Shown: positions 26,590 to 35,156 of the stretch, one piece after another
How positions within the stretch are numbered: the first letter of the stretch is position 1
How the letters are laid out: each line of letters opens with the position of its first letter
Source: Hyphomicrobiales bacterium
GTDB taxonomy: Bacteria; Pseudomonadota; Alphaproteobacteria; Rhizobiales; Rhizobiaceae
Assembly: GCA_900472625.1 (NCBI GenBank)
Contig: UCIT01000073.1
Coordinates: forward strand, 19,161-83,160
Length of the DNA stretch: 64,000 nt
Reading direction: 5' to 3'
Position numbers and translations under genes: made by a program
Notes under the pieces: generated by a model
Database searches by the model: none
What the model saw: the letters and a program-made list of their open reading frames with translations, nothing else
What the model was told of the DNA's origin: nothing

Positions 26590-26897
26590 CAATGCAGAGC
26601 CGGGCCGGGGGGATACTGCGGGTGCCTGCAATGGAACGTCGTCATCAGAGTGAGCGCGCGGATCGCGACATCTTCGGCAAGCAGGGTGTCTTTGCTGGAC
26701 GAGAGTTCGCTCGCGGCAGACAGGAGAGCCCGTCCCATCGAAGCCATGACCAGTTCCAGTGCCTCGTCTCCTTCGTCAGCCGCCCACTTTGCGGTTCGCT
26801 CCAGCGTGACAGCAAGGCGTTCCAGAACAGCTTGTCGTTCGTGTTGGCCGAGTTCTCGTAGATTTGGGACTTCAGTGTTCAACTTCATTCTCCGCAA
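26589..26897 (-). CDS. Hypothetical protein coupled to GGCT-like gene
   Basis: A 102-aa helical protein of unknown family, rich in Leu, Ala and Glu, with no signal peptide or membrane segment. Its stop overlaps the start of the GGCT-like gene (TGATG), and its start is 26 bp downstream of the LOV kinase stop, so it may be the end of the signalling transcript. A start at the second ATG (26888) is equally possible. Confidence 0.5.
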   Translation of the reverse strand: MRRMKLNTEVPNLRELGQHERQAVLERLAVTLERTAKWAADEGDEALELVMASMGRALLSAASELSSSKDTLLAEDVAIRALTLMTTFHCRHPQYPPGPALH

Positions 26898-26923
26898 TGG
26901 GCGTCATGTGGAATACTTCGTCT

Positions 26924-27976
26924 TCAGGGTTTTGACCTGAGGCTGGCGCCAACGCGGTTCAGCGATGGCAGCTCGACCGCAATGCGAAGGCCCTGTTGTC
27001 GCCACTCCCGCCTTATTTTCCCGCCAAGTTGCTTCTCCAGCACCGCACCCAGCAGAACGGTACCGAAGCCCTTTCGTGGCTCAGCGTCGTTTTCCCTCAC
27101 GCCCTGCTCGTGCCACTCGATGATCAAGCCGTTGTCTCCCGCCTGCCGCCAAGTGATTGTCAGGCTGCCTTCAGGATGCGAGAGCGCTCCATGGATCGCC
27201 GCGTTTGCGGCGAGCTCATGCATTGCCAGTCCAAGCGGCTGGACCGATGGTGCGGGAATCATGATCGGCGGCCCGCTGATCTCGACGGTTCTGTTGCCGT
27301 AGATGTTGACTTGCAGGGATAGGATGTCGTGGAGCGAGGCCTCCTGCCAGCCGTTTTCCGCAAGCAGCATGTGCGTTCTGGCAAGCGCTTGCACTCGCTG
27401 CTGTACGGACGCGGCATAGGTTGCAGCGTTGTCAGACCGGGTCAGGCGCACGATGCTGTCGACGATCGCCAGAACGTTCTTCGTTCTGTGATCCACCTCC
27501 AGCAGCAAACGGTGCTCCGCCTCTTCAAGCGTCTGGATCTTCCGGTATTCGGTGACGTCGATCTGGGACGCGAAATAATAGGCCAGGTGCCCATCGTCGT
27601 CCCGGATCGGGCTGAGATAGAGCTGGTTCCAGAAGGCACTCCCGTCCTTGCGGTAGTTCAGGATCTCGACGGTACCCTCGCGCTCCGCGGCTATGATGGC
27701 ACGGATTTCGGCGACTGCTTCCCTCGATGTATCTTCTCCCTGCAGAAACCGGCAGTTCCGTCCAACGAGTTCTTCCGCCGAATAACCGGTCAGGTGCAGG
27801 AAAGCATCGTTTGCGAGGACAATCGGGTAGTCGGGCTGTCGGGCATCGGCGACCACGATCGGCATCCTCGTACGCTGAAACGCGAAGGCGGCGAGTTCCT
27901 TGTGATCGACCATCCCTTGTGTCGACGCTGCGGCCGGCTTGTCCCCATGAATGTCTGACGGCTTGGCTTCAACCAC
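26924..27976 (-). CDS. LOV-domain HWE-family histidine kinase (blue-light sensor)
   Basis: A 350-aa kinase. Residues 30-150 are a LOV domain with the photoactive motif GRNCRFLQ (Cys75), flavin-contacting Asn107 and Asn117 (LNYRKDGSAFWN) and Gln138 (YFASQID), so FMN binding and a cysteinyl photo-adduct are expected. The kinase core has EVDHRTKN (His163), N-box HELAANAAIHGAL (His254, Asn259) and EWHEQG (W288, E290), which define the HWE family. It lies 121 bp downstream of a response-regulator gene on the same strand. In rhizobia and Brucella such proteins link light to general stress, attachment or virulence; that role here is inferred. Confidence 0.88.
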   Translation of the reverse strand: MVEAKPSDIHGDKPAAASTQGMVDHKELAAFAFQRTRMPIVVADARQPDYPIVLANDAFLHLTGYSAEELVGRNCRFLQGEDTSREAVAEIRAIIAAEREGTVEILNYRKDGSAFWNQLYLSPIRDDDGHLAYYFASQIDVTEYRKIQTLEEAEHRLLLEVDHRTKNVLAIVDSIVRLTRSDNAATYAASVQQRVQALARTHMLLAENGWQEASLHDILSLQVNIYGNRTVEISGPPIMIPAPSVQPLGLAMHELAANAAIHGALSHPEGSLTITWRQAGDNGLIIEWHEQGVRENDAEPRKGFGTVLLGAVLEKQLGGKIRREWRQQGLRIAVELPSLNRVGASLRSKP

Positions 27977-28097
27977 GGCTCACCCTGTCTTGCTGGCTGA
28001 TTTGTCAAAACGCCGATCACTGACAAATGTTTCGCCGGCTCGCGACCAGGATCTCAGGGGCGGGCTGAAGGAGGCTGATCAAGGAGCGCGGTCGTTC

Positions 28098-28481
28098 TCA
28101 TACCGCCGAGATTTCGGCCACTGCCGCCGCGAGCTGTCGCATGTCGGTCGGCTTGGCAAGGTTGCGGACGCCTGCCAGGACGGCGTTCTGCGCAAGTGCG
28201 CCGGCGTCAGCGGCACTAGCAAGCACGAACGGCACGCCGAGGGCCTTTAGCTGGATTGCCACCGGTGTTACCCGCTCACCGGCCAGATCAACATCGAGGA
28301 CCGCCGCATCAGGCTTCGTCTCGCGTAGCAGTTCAAGTGCATGGTCGACAGAGCTTGCCGGCCCCAGCACCTTATTGCCCGCCGAAGTCAGCGCGGTCTT
28401 GATTTCCAACGCAATGAAAAACTCGTCCTCTACGACGAGGACAGTGCGGGAGCTTGCAGAGGAAGCATCGAACTGGTTCAT
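28098..28481 (-). CDS. Single-domain response regulator
   Basis: A 127-aa receiver domain without output domain: acidic pocket VVEDE (18-20), phospho-acceptor Asp63 in VLDVDL, and Lys110 in RNLAKPTD. Its ATG at 28481 is 5 bp after the stop of an HWE kinase, so they are cotranscribed and likely cognate. It probably acts as a phosphate carrier or sink for the neighbouring kinases. A longer frame to 28640 exists but overlaps the kinase gene; the short start is preferred. Confidence 0.85.
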   Translation of the reverse strand: MNQFDASSASSRTVLVVEDEFFIALEIKTALTSAGNKVLGPASSVDHALELLRETKPDAAVLDVDLAGERVTPVAIQLKALGVPFVLASAADAGALAQNAVLAGVRNLAKPTDMRQLAAAVAEISAV

Positions 28482-28486
28482 GAAGC

Positions 28487-29464
28487 CTACAACGGTATTC
28501 TGATGGTCGCAGATAAACCTTCGACAGCATAGGACAGTTCCACGCGACCCCCAAGATGGGCCGCAGTGCCCTCGATCATCTCGGTTCCATAGCCTTTGCG
28601 CTTGGGGGGCTGAACGGCGGGGCCATTTCGTTCGGACCATCGGCAGTTCAGATGGGACTTGCCCGTCAGGCCTTCTTCCAACGTCCAGGTAATTCGCACA
28701 CTGCCCTCTCCTGACGATAGCGCTCCGTACTTGATGGCGTTGGTCGCGAGCTCGTGGAAAATCATGCTCGCCGCGAGGATCTTCGAGGGGCCAAGCTGAA
28801 CTGCGGGGCCGTCGTACGTGATGCGGTCGCTCCAGACCTCTCCGACCGCCTGCTGCAACAGGTCATGAAAGTCCACCCCCTCATTGCGGGCGGCGATCTC
28901 CTGCGCGCGCAACGTGACCTCGAGACGGCCAAGGAACGTTTGGCGATACTCCGCAGCCGTGAGGCCCTCCACCTCCGTCTGCAGGGCAAGCGCGCGGACG
29001 ACCGCGAACAGGTTCTTCATCCGGTGACGGGTTTCGGAGAGAATAAAATCCATCTCCGCATCGTGCCGCTGGCGCTCGGTGACGTCGTCGAACAGCACGA
29101 GGATATTGGTGCTGTTGTCATCCGGGTGGACGAGGCGCCGGGCATCGACCAGGAAGGTGCGTTGCCCGATGCCCGGGAAATCGTGTTTCACCTCGTAGCC
29201 GATGACGGCGGTCGCTCGCGGTATGATATCAGCGATCAAATCGCGAAGTTCAGGAATATCCCATTGACCGTCGCCCAGATCGAACAAGCTTTTTCCGAGG
29301 AGATCGTCCCGTTCCACCTGGAAGGTTTTGACGAAGGCGTTGTTGGCAGTCGTGACATAGAACCGCTGGTCGAGCACGACAATCGGCTGGGTCATCGTGT
29401 CAACGACGCCCTGGGCCTGAACATGTCCGCTCCTCAGCAGGCGATAAAGGTCCTCCAACATCAT
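28487..29464 (-). CDS. PAS-domain HWE-family histidine kinase
   Basis: A 325-aa soluble kinase. Residues 20-130 are a PAS sensor fold (IVVLDQRFYVTTANNAF) lacking LOV cysteine motifs. The kinase core has ETRHRMKN (His147), N-box FHELATNAIKYGAL and RWSERNG, typical of the HWE group. There is no membrane segment, so it senses a cytosolic signal that cannot be named. It is followed after 5 bp by the single-domain response regulator, its probable partner. Confidence 0.85.
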   Translation of the reverse strand: MMLEDLYRLLRSGHVQAQGVVDTMTQPIVVLDQRFYVTTANNAFVKTFQVERDDLLGKSLFDLGDGQWDIPELRDLIADIIPRATAVIGYEVKHDFPGIGQRTFLVDARRLVHPDDNSTNILVLFDDVTERQRHDAEMDFILSETRHRMKNLFAVVRALALQTEVEGLTAAEYRQTFLGRLEVTLRAQEIAARNEGVDFHDLLQQAVGEVWSDRITYDGPAVQLGPSKILAASMIFHELATNAIKYGALSSGEGSVRITWTLEEGLTGKSHLNCRWSERNGPAVQPPKRKGYGTEMIEGTAAHLGGRVELSYAVEGLSATIRIPL

Positions 29465-29608
29465 CGGCCGTCTTCTTCCCCAATGTCCGGCATCTTGTGG
29501 CCGACGTTAACATATATCTGGCAGCAAAAGTGTCGTGTGCGACGCCCGCCGGCTTTCCGCTCGAAGAACGCGCATAAACGCCTCGCGTTCCTCATGAGGC
29601 GCCTGAAC

Positions 29609-30688
29609 CTACGAGGGAATGGCGAACGCATCGCGCGGGACCGTCAGCCTGATCAGAAGCCCGTGAGGCTGCCAATCCCTCGATACCTGCGCATTTAACG
29701 TCCGAACCACCATCTGCTCAAGCGTGGTTCCGAACCCGGTGTCCTTGCCCTCGACCGGGGCTCTGGGTTTTGCATCGGTCTCCAACCAGGCGATCTCGAA
29801 GCTATCGGGCCGTGAACTCAACGTCACATCCAGTCGCCCCTCCGGCACAGAAAGTGCGCCGTACTTCACCGCGTTGGTGGCATATTCGTGAAACAGCAGT
29901 GCAAGGCTGGTGACCCTGTCGGCGCTGATTTGCGCGTCCTCGCCATGCAATCGCCATCGCCCGCCTTCCTTGTCCTCAAAGGGGGAAAGCAAGCTAGAGA
30001 GGAGAGTGAAGAGGGTCGTCGACTGCTCCGCGAACGCTTCGCCGCCGGTGAAGCTCGGCAGGGTCATCTCGTGCGCCCTGGACAGAGCGACAAGGCGGTC
30101 TTTCATGCCGGTGGCGAGCTCCGCCGGTGTCTGTGCCGTTCGTGCCGCCAGCGTAATGATGCTGCCGGTAATGGCGAAAAGGTTCTTTACGCGATGGTGC
30201 ATCTCGCGCAGCAGCAGATCCTGGTGTTCTGCCGCCCGCTTCCGATCCGAAATATCACGAGCGATCTTGGATGCGCCGATGATCTTGCCCTCGCTGTTTC
30301 GGATGGGTGAGATCGTCAGGGAAATATCGATGAAGGTTCCGTCCTTGCGACGGCGGATCGTCTCAAAATGGTCGACTCGCTCGCCGGCGTTGATCCGCGC
30401 CAGGATCGCCGGCTCTTCGTCCAACCGATCATCCGGGATCAGCATCGTGATCGGCCGTCCGACCGCTTCATCCGCCGTGTACCCGAAAACGCGCTCGGCG
30501 CTCTTATTCCAGGTGGTGATGACGCCTTGTAGCGACTTGCTGATTATGGCGTCATCCGAGGATTCGACGATAGCCGCAAGGAAAGCCGCTGCATCGTGTC
30601 CCGGCTGCGCCGCCGAGGCACCCGCTTCAAGCTGTTGAAGACGGTCTTGGGCGCGGCCACCATCTCCGTCATAGTCTCTGTCTGCCAT
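29609..30688 (-). CDS. PAS-domain HWE-family histidine kinase
   Basis: A 359-aa soluble kinase with a PAS domain (about 30-150; IVESSDDAIISKSLQGVITTWN, RRKDGTFID) and an HWE kinase core: REMHHRVKN (His165), N-box FHEYATNAVKYGAL and IAWLETD. The N-box has Tyr where its neighbours have Leu. It lies 144 bp upstream of the next kinase on the same strand and heads the signalling cluster, which ends next to the replication region. Sensor ligand unknown. Confidence 0.85.
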   Translation of the reverse strand: MADRDYDGDGGRAQDRLQQLEAGASAAQPGHDAAAFLAAIVESSDDAIISKSLQGVITTWNKSAERVFGYTADEAVGRPITMLIPDDRLDEEPAILARINAGERVDHFETIRRRKDGTFIDISLTISPIRNSEGKIIGASKIARDISDRKRAAEHQDLLLREMHHRVKNLFAITGSIITLAARTAQTPAELATGMKDRLVALSRAHEMTLPSFTGGEAFAEQSTTLFTLLSSLLSPFEDKEGGRWRLHGEDAQISADRVTSLALLFHEYATNAVKYGALSVPEGRLDVTLSSRPDSFEIAWLETDAKPRAPVEGKDTGFGTTLEQMVVRTLNAQVSRDWQPHGLLIRLTVPRDAFAIPS

Positions 30689-31075
30689 TGGCGCTCACGT
30701 ACCCAGGATGTAAAACGAAAGAACTTGAACGAGGGTTTCGCACCCTTCAAGCAGACCATAGCTCTCGGATACGGGAAATAAAGCCTTTTGTAACGCCAAG
30801 CTTTTGCGATATCGACTGCTGAACCCAGTGCCACCACCTTCTCCTTGATCACTGTCCATGCCGACTTCCAAGACCGCCAACCGATATCCTAAAGGAGGCA
30901 TCTGAGGATCTGCGGATCACCATCCGCGCTGCCGTTCCGCCATGGACACTCAAGACAATCATCATCCAGGCTCAAGCGCTTTGGAAGTGGCGTGCGAAGT
31001 GCTCCACTACAACTCTCATCTTGCCCAATGACGTTCTGATCTTAATGTACCACCTCAGCTTCGCACGAGTTATTC

Positions 31076-31097
31076 AGACTTTACAGCTGTAAAGTCT
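31076..31097. promoter_or_regulatory. Probable parS centromere site for RepB
   Basis: A perfect 22-bp palindrome with arm AGACTTTACAG, about 160 bp upstream of repA. Its centre TTTACAGCTGTAAA fits the palindromic GTTnnnnGCnnnnAAC-type parS sites bound by RepB in rhizobial repABC plasmids, except that the outermost G/C of that consensus is exchanged. Upstream of repA is one of the known positions for such sites. Confidence 0.7.
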
Positions 31098-31152
31098 CTG
31101 ATTCGAAGGAGGGCTCGCGGACTGGCACTGGGGGCGTTCGGGTCCAGCTGCG

Positions 31153-31171
31153 CATTAACTTTTCATTAACT
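31153..31171. repeat. Direct repeat CATTAACT (x2) upstream of repA
   Basis: Two identical 8-bp copies with an 11-bp period (31153-31160 and 31164-31171), about one helical turn apart, between the parS palindrome and repA. They could be an operator for RepA or part of the AT-rich promoter; no direct proof is visible. Confidence 0.35.
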
Positions 31172-31256
31172 AAAAATGCCTTGTGGAATCGGACGAGCTC
31201 TGCCAATCATGACGGAAACTACCGCGCAAAGTAAATAAAACCGTCAAGAGGATCGG

Positions 31257-32471
31257 ATGCATCAAGTGGCATCTAGAAGCGTCAGAGACACCGCATCGAA
31301 AATCGGCGTTTACACGTCGAAGCTTTCTGCGGAACTTCGCGATATGCGCGAGGCGGTCTACCCGCCGGCGGCGCGAAAGACATTTACCAGAACGTTCTCC
31401 ACCGTCGATCTTGTTCGTCTACTCGGGGTGCCCGAGAGCACTTTGCGCCAGTTGACAATCGAAGGGAAGGGGCCGCTTCCCGACAGAGCCGAGAACAACC
31501 GCCGCACCTATACAGTTGAGCAAGTCCGAGAATTACGCGCATTTCTCGCTTCATTACGACCCGACGACGCCGCGCACCTCCTGCCTTACCGACGCAAGGG
31601 GGAAAAGCTGCAGATCCTCGCGACTGCGAACTTCAAGGGCGGAAGTTCAAAGACAACCTCGTCCATCCATCTTGCGCATTTTCTCGGCCTACAAGGTTAT
31701 AGGGTTCTTTGTGTCGACCTTGATCCGCAAGCATCAATGACGGCAATGTTCGGCATCCAGCCCGAATTCGATCTCGGCGACAACGAGACCGCCTATGCCG
31801 CAATACGCTATGACAATCAACGACGTTCCTTCCAAGACGTAATCCGACCAACCTATTTCCCCGGTGTTGATCTCGTTCCGGGCAATCTCGAACTAATGGA
31901 CTTTGAGTTTGACACGCCAACCTATCTTACATCGAAAACGCGCGACGACCTCGGGCTTTTCTTTGAGCGGATCAATACCGCGATAGCGACCGTTGATGAC
32001 CGCTATGATTTCGTCATTCTTGATACGCCGCCTTCGCTTGGCTACTCGACACTTGCGGCCCTGTATTCGGCAACCTCCCTTATAATCACAGTGCATCCGG
32101 CCATGCTCGACGTAGCCTCGTGCAATCAGTTTCTGATAATGATCTCCGATCTTTCCGAAGTGCTCGCTCAGTTTGGAGCCAAATTCGAGCATGACTTCTT
32201 CCGTTTTCTTCTGACGCGTGTGAACCCGAACGACGGCCCACAAAAGTACATGGGCGGCGTGATGCGGCGACTGTTTGGCGATGACGTTCTTGTGGCAGAA
32301 GCCCTGGAGTCTACCGCAATTGCCGGGGCCGCTGTGGCCAAAAAATCGCTTTATGAACTGGAGCCTGGTGAAGTCGGCAGGGAAGCACTCAAGCGTGCGT
32401 TGGAAAGTGCAGATCGGGTCAATTTCGAAATCCTGGCGCTCGCTCACAAAGTATGGGGACGAAGCACATGA
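31257..32471 (+). CDS. repA: Plasmid partitioning protein RepA (ParA-type ATPase)
   Basis: A 404-aa ParA-family ATPase with deviant Walker A KGGSSKTT (127-134), Walker B-like VILDTPPSLGY, and an N-terminal HTH-type region (VRLLGVPESTLRQLTIEG) used for autoregulation. With RepB and parS it segregates the plasmid, and it represses the repABC operon. The ATG at 31257 has a GAGG site upstream. The stop overlaps the repB start (ATGA). Length is normal for repABC RepA. Confidence 0.95.
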   Translation: MHQVASRSVRDTASKIGVYTSKLSAELRDMREAVYPPAARKTFTRTFSTVDLVRLLGVPESTLRQLTIEGKGPLPDRAENNRRTYTVEQVRELRAFLASLRPDDAAHLLPYRRKGEKLQILATANFKGGSSKTTSSIHLAHFLGLQGYRVLCVDLDPQASMTAMFGIQPEFDLGDNETAYAAIRYDNQRRSFQDVIRPTYFPGVDLVPGNLELMDFEFDTPTYLTSKTRDDLGLFFERINTAIATVDDRYDFVILDTPPSLGYSTLAALYSATSLIITVHPAMLDVASCNQFLIMISDLSEVLAQFGAKFEHDFFRFLLTRVNPNDGPQKYMGGVMRRLFGDDVLVAEALESTAIAGAAVAKKSLYELEPGEVGREALKRALESADRVNFEILALAHKVWGRST

Positions 32472-33472
32472 AGAAGAGCATCCTTCAACGTATGGCCGAG
32501 GAGGCTGTCAATCGCAGCGAACCGGTTGAAGCCATCACCCCTGAATACCTAGTTCCTGCCAGGCGTAATTCGTCGCCAGTCATCGCAAACATAGGTAAGT
32601 CCCTCACCCACCTTGGTGAGGATAGCATCGTGTCACTCGACCCGTCGAAGATCGATCGCTCACCCTATCAGGACCGGTTCAACAACGATCAAGACGCCGA
32701 AGCGGAACTCGAGGCCTTAAAGACCTCGATCGGATCCGAAGGGCAGAAGATCCCCGTCCTCGTTCGGCCGCATCCAACCAAACCTGACCATTACCAGCTC
32801 GCCTACGGCCACCGCCGTCTGGCCGCGGTAAGGTCTTTGATGGCAGACGCCGAGCGGCCCGAGACGGTCAAGATAAAGGCGCATGTCCGCAACCTTACCG
32901 ATCGCCAGCTCATCGAAGAACAGGCCGTCGAAAACGGTGTTCGCGAGAACCTGACTTGGATAGAACAGGCAATGTGGGCAGTTCAGTTAAAAGAAGCCGG
33001 CCTATCTCATCGCGCCATTTGTCCAGTACTGGCTCTGTCCGAAGCTGCCGTGTCCCACTTGTTTCGCGTTACATCCGTCATTCCGACTGATATTATCTAT
33101 GCCATCGGTCGCGCCAAATCGGTCGGCCGTCCTAAATGGACCGCTCTTGCCGACCTTCTGAAAGACGATAGCAAAATCACTGCTGTCCGCGAGCTCCTGG
33201 AGACAACGGAATTCCAATCGAAAGATGGTGCTGGCCGTATCGGCATGGCCATCGACAGGGCCAACGGCACCATCGCTACAGAGCCGAACGCGGCCCCTCA
33301 GACGGTCAACTTTGCGCTCGGCGAGCGGCTGTTCGGGCGCATGAAAGAATCTTCTTCAGGTACAATAATCACCATCCCAAAAAAGGAAGATGCGTTCGCC
33401 CGCTGGTTGGCTGAACGAATGCCTGAGCTCGTGCGAGAGTACGATCATCAATCGGGCCGGGTGATCCGGTAA
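32468..33472 (+). CDS. repB: Plasmid partitioning protein RepB (ParB-type)
   Basis: A 334-aa ParB-family centromere-binding protein. It has the ParB/Srx-type CTPase-nuclease-like domain with YGHRR (about 110-115), NGVRENLTWIE, and a central HTH (GLSHRAICPVLALSEAAVSHLFRV). It binds parS and recruits RepA. I chose the ATG at 32468, which overlaps the repA stop (ATGA); an ATG 15 bp upstream is in frame but inside repA. Confidence 0.95.
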   Translation: MKKSILQRMAEEAVNRSEPVEAITPEYLVPARRNSSPVIANIGKSLTHLGEDSIVSLDPSKIDRSPYQDRFNNDQDAEAELEALKTSIGSEGQKIPVLVRPHPTKPDHYQLAYGHRRLAAVRSLMADAERPETVKIKAHVRNLTDRQLIEEQAVENGVRENLTWIEQAMWAVQLKEAGLSHRAICPVLALSEAAVSHLFRVTSVIPTDIIYAIGRAKSVGRPKWTALADLLKDDSKITAVRELLETTEFQSKDGAGRIGMAIDRANGTIATEPNAAPQTVNFALGERLFGRMKESSSGTIITIPKKEDAFARWLAERMPELVREYDHQSGRVIR

Positions 33473-33510
33473 AGCCGTTTATCTCAGTAAAAAAGGAGCA
33501 TTAGCGCAAA

Positions 33511-33565
33511 GAAAAAGGCCACCAAAACGTTCCCGTCGTGGAAGCCTTCCTCAAGTCCTTAAGCA
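33511..33565 (-). ncRNA. Antisense ctRNA of the repABC replicator (incA/RepE)
   Basis: The repB-repC gap encodes, on the minus strand, a small RNA with a terminator-like stem: CCAC/GTGG plus flanking GGC/GCC enclose a loop of about 15 nt, followed by TTTTTC. A matching minus-strand promoter lies just upstream. Position, size (about 55 nt) and orientation match the counter-transcribed RNAs that repress repC translation and set copy number and incompatibility. Ends are estimated from the promoter and T-run. Confidence 0.8.
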
Positions 33566-33571
33566 AGATCG

Positions 33572-33600
33572 AGAATCGCATTTCCACGAATCACAGTCAA
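33572..33600 (-). promoter_or_regulatory. Promoter of the antisense ctRNA
   Basis: Minus-strand -35 TTGACT (33600-33595) and -10 GATTCT (33577-33572) are separated by 17 bp, close to sigma-70 consensus, pointing into the ctRNA. Confidence 0.7.
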
Positions 33601-33629
33601 GAGTCTTGGCGCCGTTTTCGGTGAGCGGA

Positions 33630-33658
33630 TTTCTTTTGCCTTCTGAAAGGTGAAGAAA
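33630..33658 (+). promoter_or_regulatory. Stem sequestering the repC ribosome site (S-element-like)
   Basis: TTTCTT (33630-33635) and CCTT (33639-33642) can pair with AAGAAA (33653-33658) and AAGG (33647-33650), hiding the repC Shine-Dalgarno AAAGGTG and the first base of its ATG. This fits the known model in which ctRNA pairing with the leader favours a repC-inhibiting stem. Confidence 0.6.
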
Positions 33659-34911
33659 TGGACAGTGAATACGTGACGACGCCCTTTGGGCGGCGATCGA
33701 TGACGTTCGCCTCGTTGTCGCAGCAACGACAAATCAGCGAAGCGAAGCCTGAGACCGCACGAAACAAATGGAAGCTCTTCAGGGCCGTCTGTGAAGCGAG
33801 AGAGGCGCTTAATGTATCCGATCGGTCTCTGTCGGTCCTCGATGCTCTATTATCGTTCTACCCCTCCGATGAGCTCACTGCGAAGGACGATATGATTGTC
33901 TTTCCCTCAAACGCCCAGCTTTCAATACGGGCAAGGGGTATGACCGCTGCTACCTTGAGACGGCATCTGGCCGCTCTTGTCGACGCTGGCCTCATCATTC
34001 GCAAAGATAGTGCCAATGGCAAGCGCTTTGCCCGGCGGAGCAGGGCAGGGGAGATCAATGAAGCTTTCGGCTTCAATTTGGCCCCGCTGTTGTCCCGTGC
34101 AAAGGAAATTGAAGGCATCGCCGCCAAAATTGCCGCCGACCGGGAGCTTTTCCATGCAACACGGGAACGGATCAGCCTCTGCCGACGCGACATAACCAAA
34201 CTAATCCAGCTGGCAATAGACGAATGTGTAGAAGGCGAATGGAGCCAACTTCACGACCGATTCCGCGCCTTCCTTGCGTCTTTGCCCCGTCAGCCGTCGC
34301 TCGGCGAACTCCAACTTCTACTCAGCCGCTTGAACGAACTTCGTACGACTATCGTCAAGCTGTTGCGCGAACACGATAAAATGCAAAATATGTACGCCAG
34401 AGAGTCCCAAAATGAGCGCCACATACAGGATTCACAAACACAATCCTTTTATGAATCTGAAGCAGAGCAAAACACGCCCCCAGCCGAAACTTCCAACTCA
34501 CCCGCCACCACCCGGTCTGCTAAGGAAAAGCACCGAGCCGTCAAACAGGCTTTGGTAGAACCGATCCAATCTTCAAAACCCGCTGTCGCTCTGGACATTG
34601 TGTTACGCGCCTGCAGTGAAATTCACCCTTATGGGCCCGGTGGATCGATCAGATCGTGGCCAGACCTGCTTGCAGCGACAGCCGTCCTGCGATCAATGCT
34701 TCAAATAAGCCCGTCGGCCTTCCATCAAGCATGCCTTGTCATGGGACCAGAAAATGCTGGCGCTGCCATAGCTTGTATCTTCGAAAAGGGAGAGCAGATT
34801 AATTCTGCAGGTGCGTACCTGCGCGATCTCACCAGACGAGCGACACAGCATCAATTCACGATCAAACCAATGGTCTCGGCCCTGCTGAGATCTAAGGCAG
34901 GCCTATCGTGA
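33658..34911 (+). CDS. repC: Replication initiation protein RepC
   Basis: A 417-aa RepC-family initiator, the essential replication protein of alphaproteobacterial repABC plasmids. The N-terminal part carries a winged-helix DNA-binding domain (SIRARGMTAATLRRHLAALVDAGLI). A variable linker (about 245-310) precedes a C-terminal domain (AAAIACIFEKGEQINSAGAYLRDLTRR) conserved in RepC. The origin usually lies inside repC itself. Translation is probably limited by the ctRNA and the leader stem. Length is normal. Confidence 0.95.
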   Translation: MDSEYVTTPFGRRSMTFASLSQQRQISEAKPETARNKWKLFRAVCEAREALNVSDRSLSVLDALLSFYPSDELTAKDDMIVFPSNAQLSIRARGMTAATLRRHLAALVDAGLIIRKDSANGKRFARRSRAGEINEAFGFNLAPLLSRAKEIEGIAAKIAADRELFHATRERISLCRRDITKLIQLAIDECVEGEWSQLHDRFRAFLASLPRQPSLGELQLLLSRLNELRTTIVKLLREHDKMQNMYARESQNERHIQDSQTQSFYESEAEQNTPPAETSNSPATTRSAKEKHRAVKQALVEPIQSSKPAVALDIVLRACSEIHPYGPGGSIRSWPDLLAATAVLRSMLQISPSAFHQACLVMGPENAGAAIACIFEKGEQINSAGAYLRDLTRRATQHQFTIKPMVSALLRSKAGLS

Positions 34912-34994
34912 AATGAAGCAACTGCTGTCGCCAGGGATTAGGAACAATCGGAATCAGCAGCTATGCGCAGCGGTTGCGAACAACTTGGTTCGTC

Positions 34995-35156
34995 ATGCGT
35001 CAAGCACGGATAATGGGACACGATCGCACAGACAGGCTCAAATTCGCGTGCCAGATTTTGCAATGGCATGTGGACCACCTGCGCGATATTCGGTATCTGC
35101 GGGACTTGATGCGATGCCAAAACATCGCCGAAGACACCCAAGGCCTCTCAAAATGA
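34995..35156 (+). CDS. Small hypothetical ORF before the SyrB-like gene
   Basis: A 53-aa ORF whose TGA overlaps the ATG of the next gene (ATGA), suggesting coupling. The sequence (RLKFACQILQWHVDHLRDIRY-like helix) reads as plausible protein but matches nothing I know. The start is uncertain (34995 or 35013), and no good ribosome site is seen. Confidence 0.35.
   Translation: MRQARIMGHDRTDRLKFACQILQWHVDHLRDIRYLRDLMRCQNIAEDTQGLSK

Larger units (their letters stand above)
30689..31256. other. Non-coding replicator leader with parS-like site and repA promoter region
   Basis: No convincing gene lies in these 568 bp. They hold a parS-like palindrome (31076-31097), two CATTAACT direct repeats (31153-31171), and the repA ribosome site (AAGAGGA at about 31246-31252). 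Autoregulation of repABC by RepA usually acts in this region, but I cannot place the promoter firmly. Confidence 0.5.

Noticed and set aside
28754..29698. 314-aa plus-strand open frame
   Set aside because: Antisense to an HWE kinase with all catalytic motifs in the minus frame.
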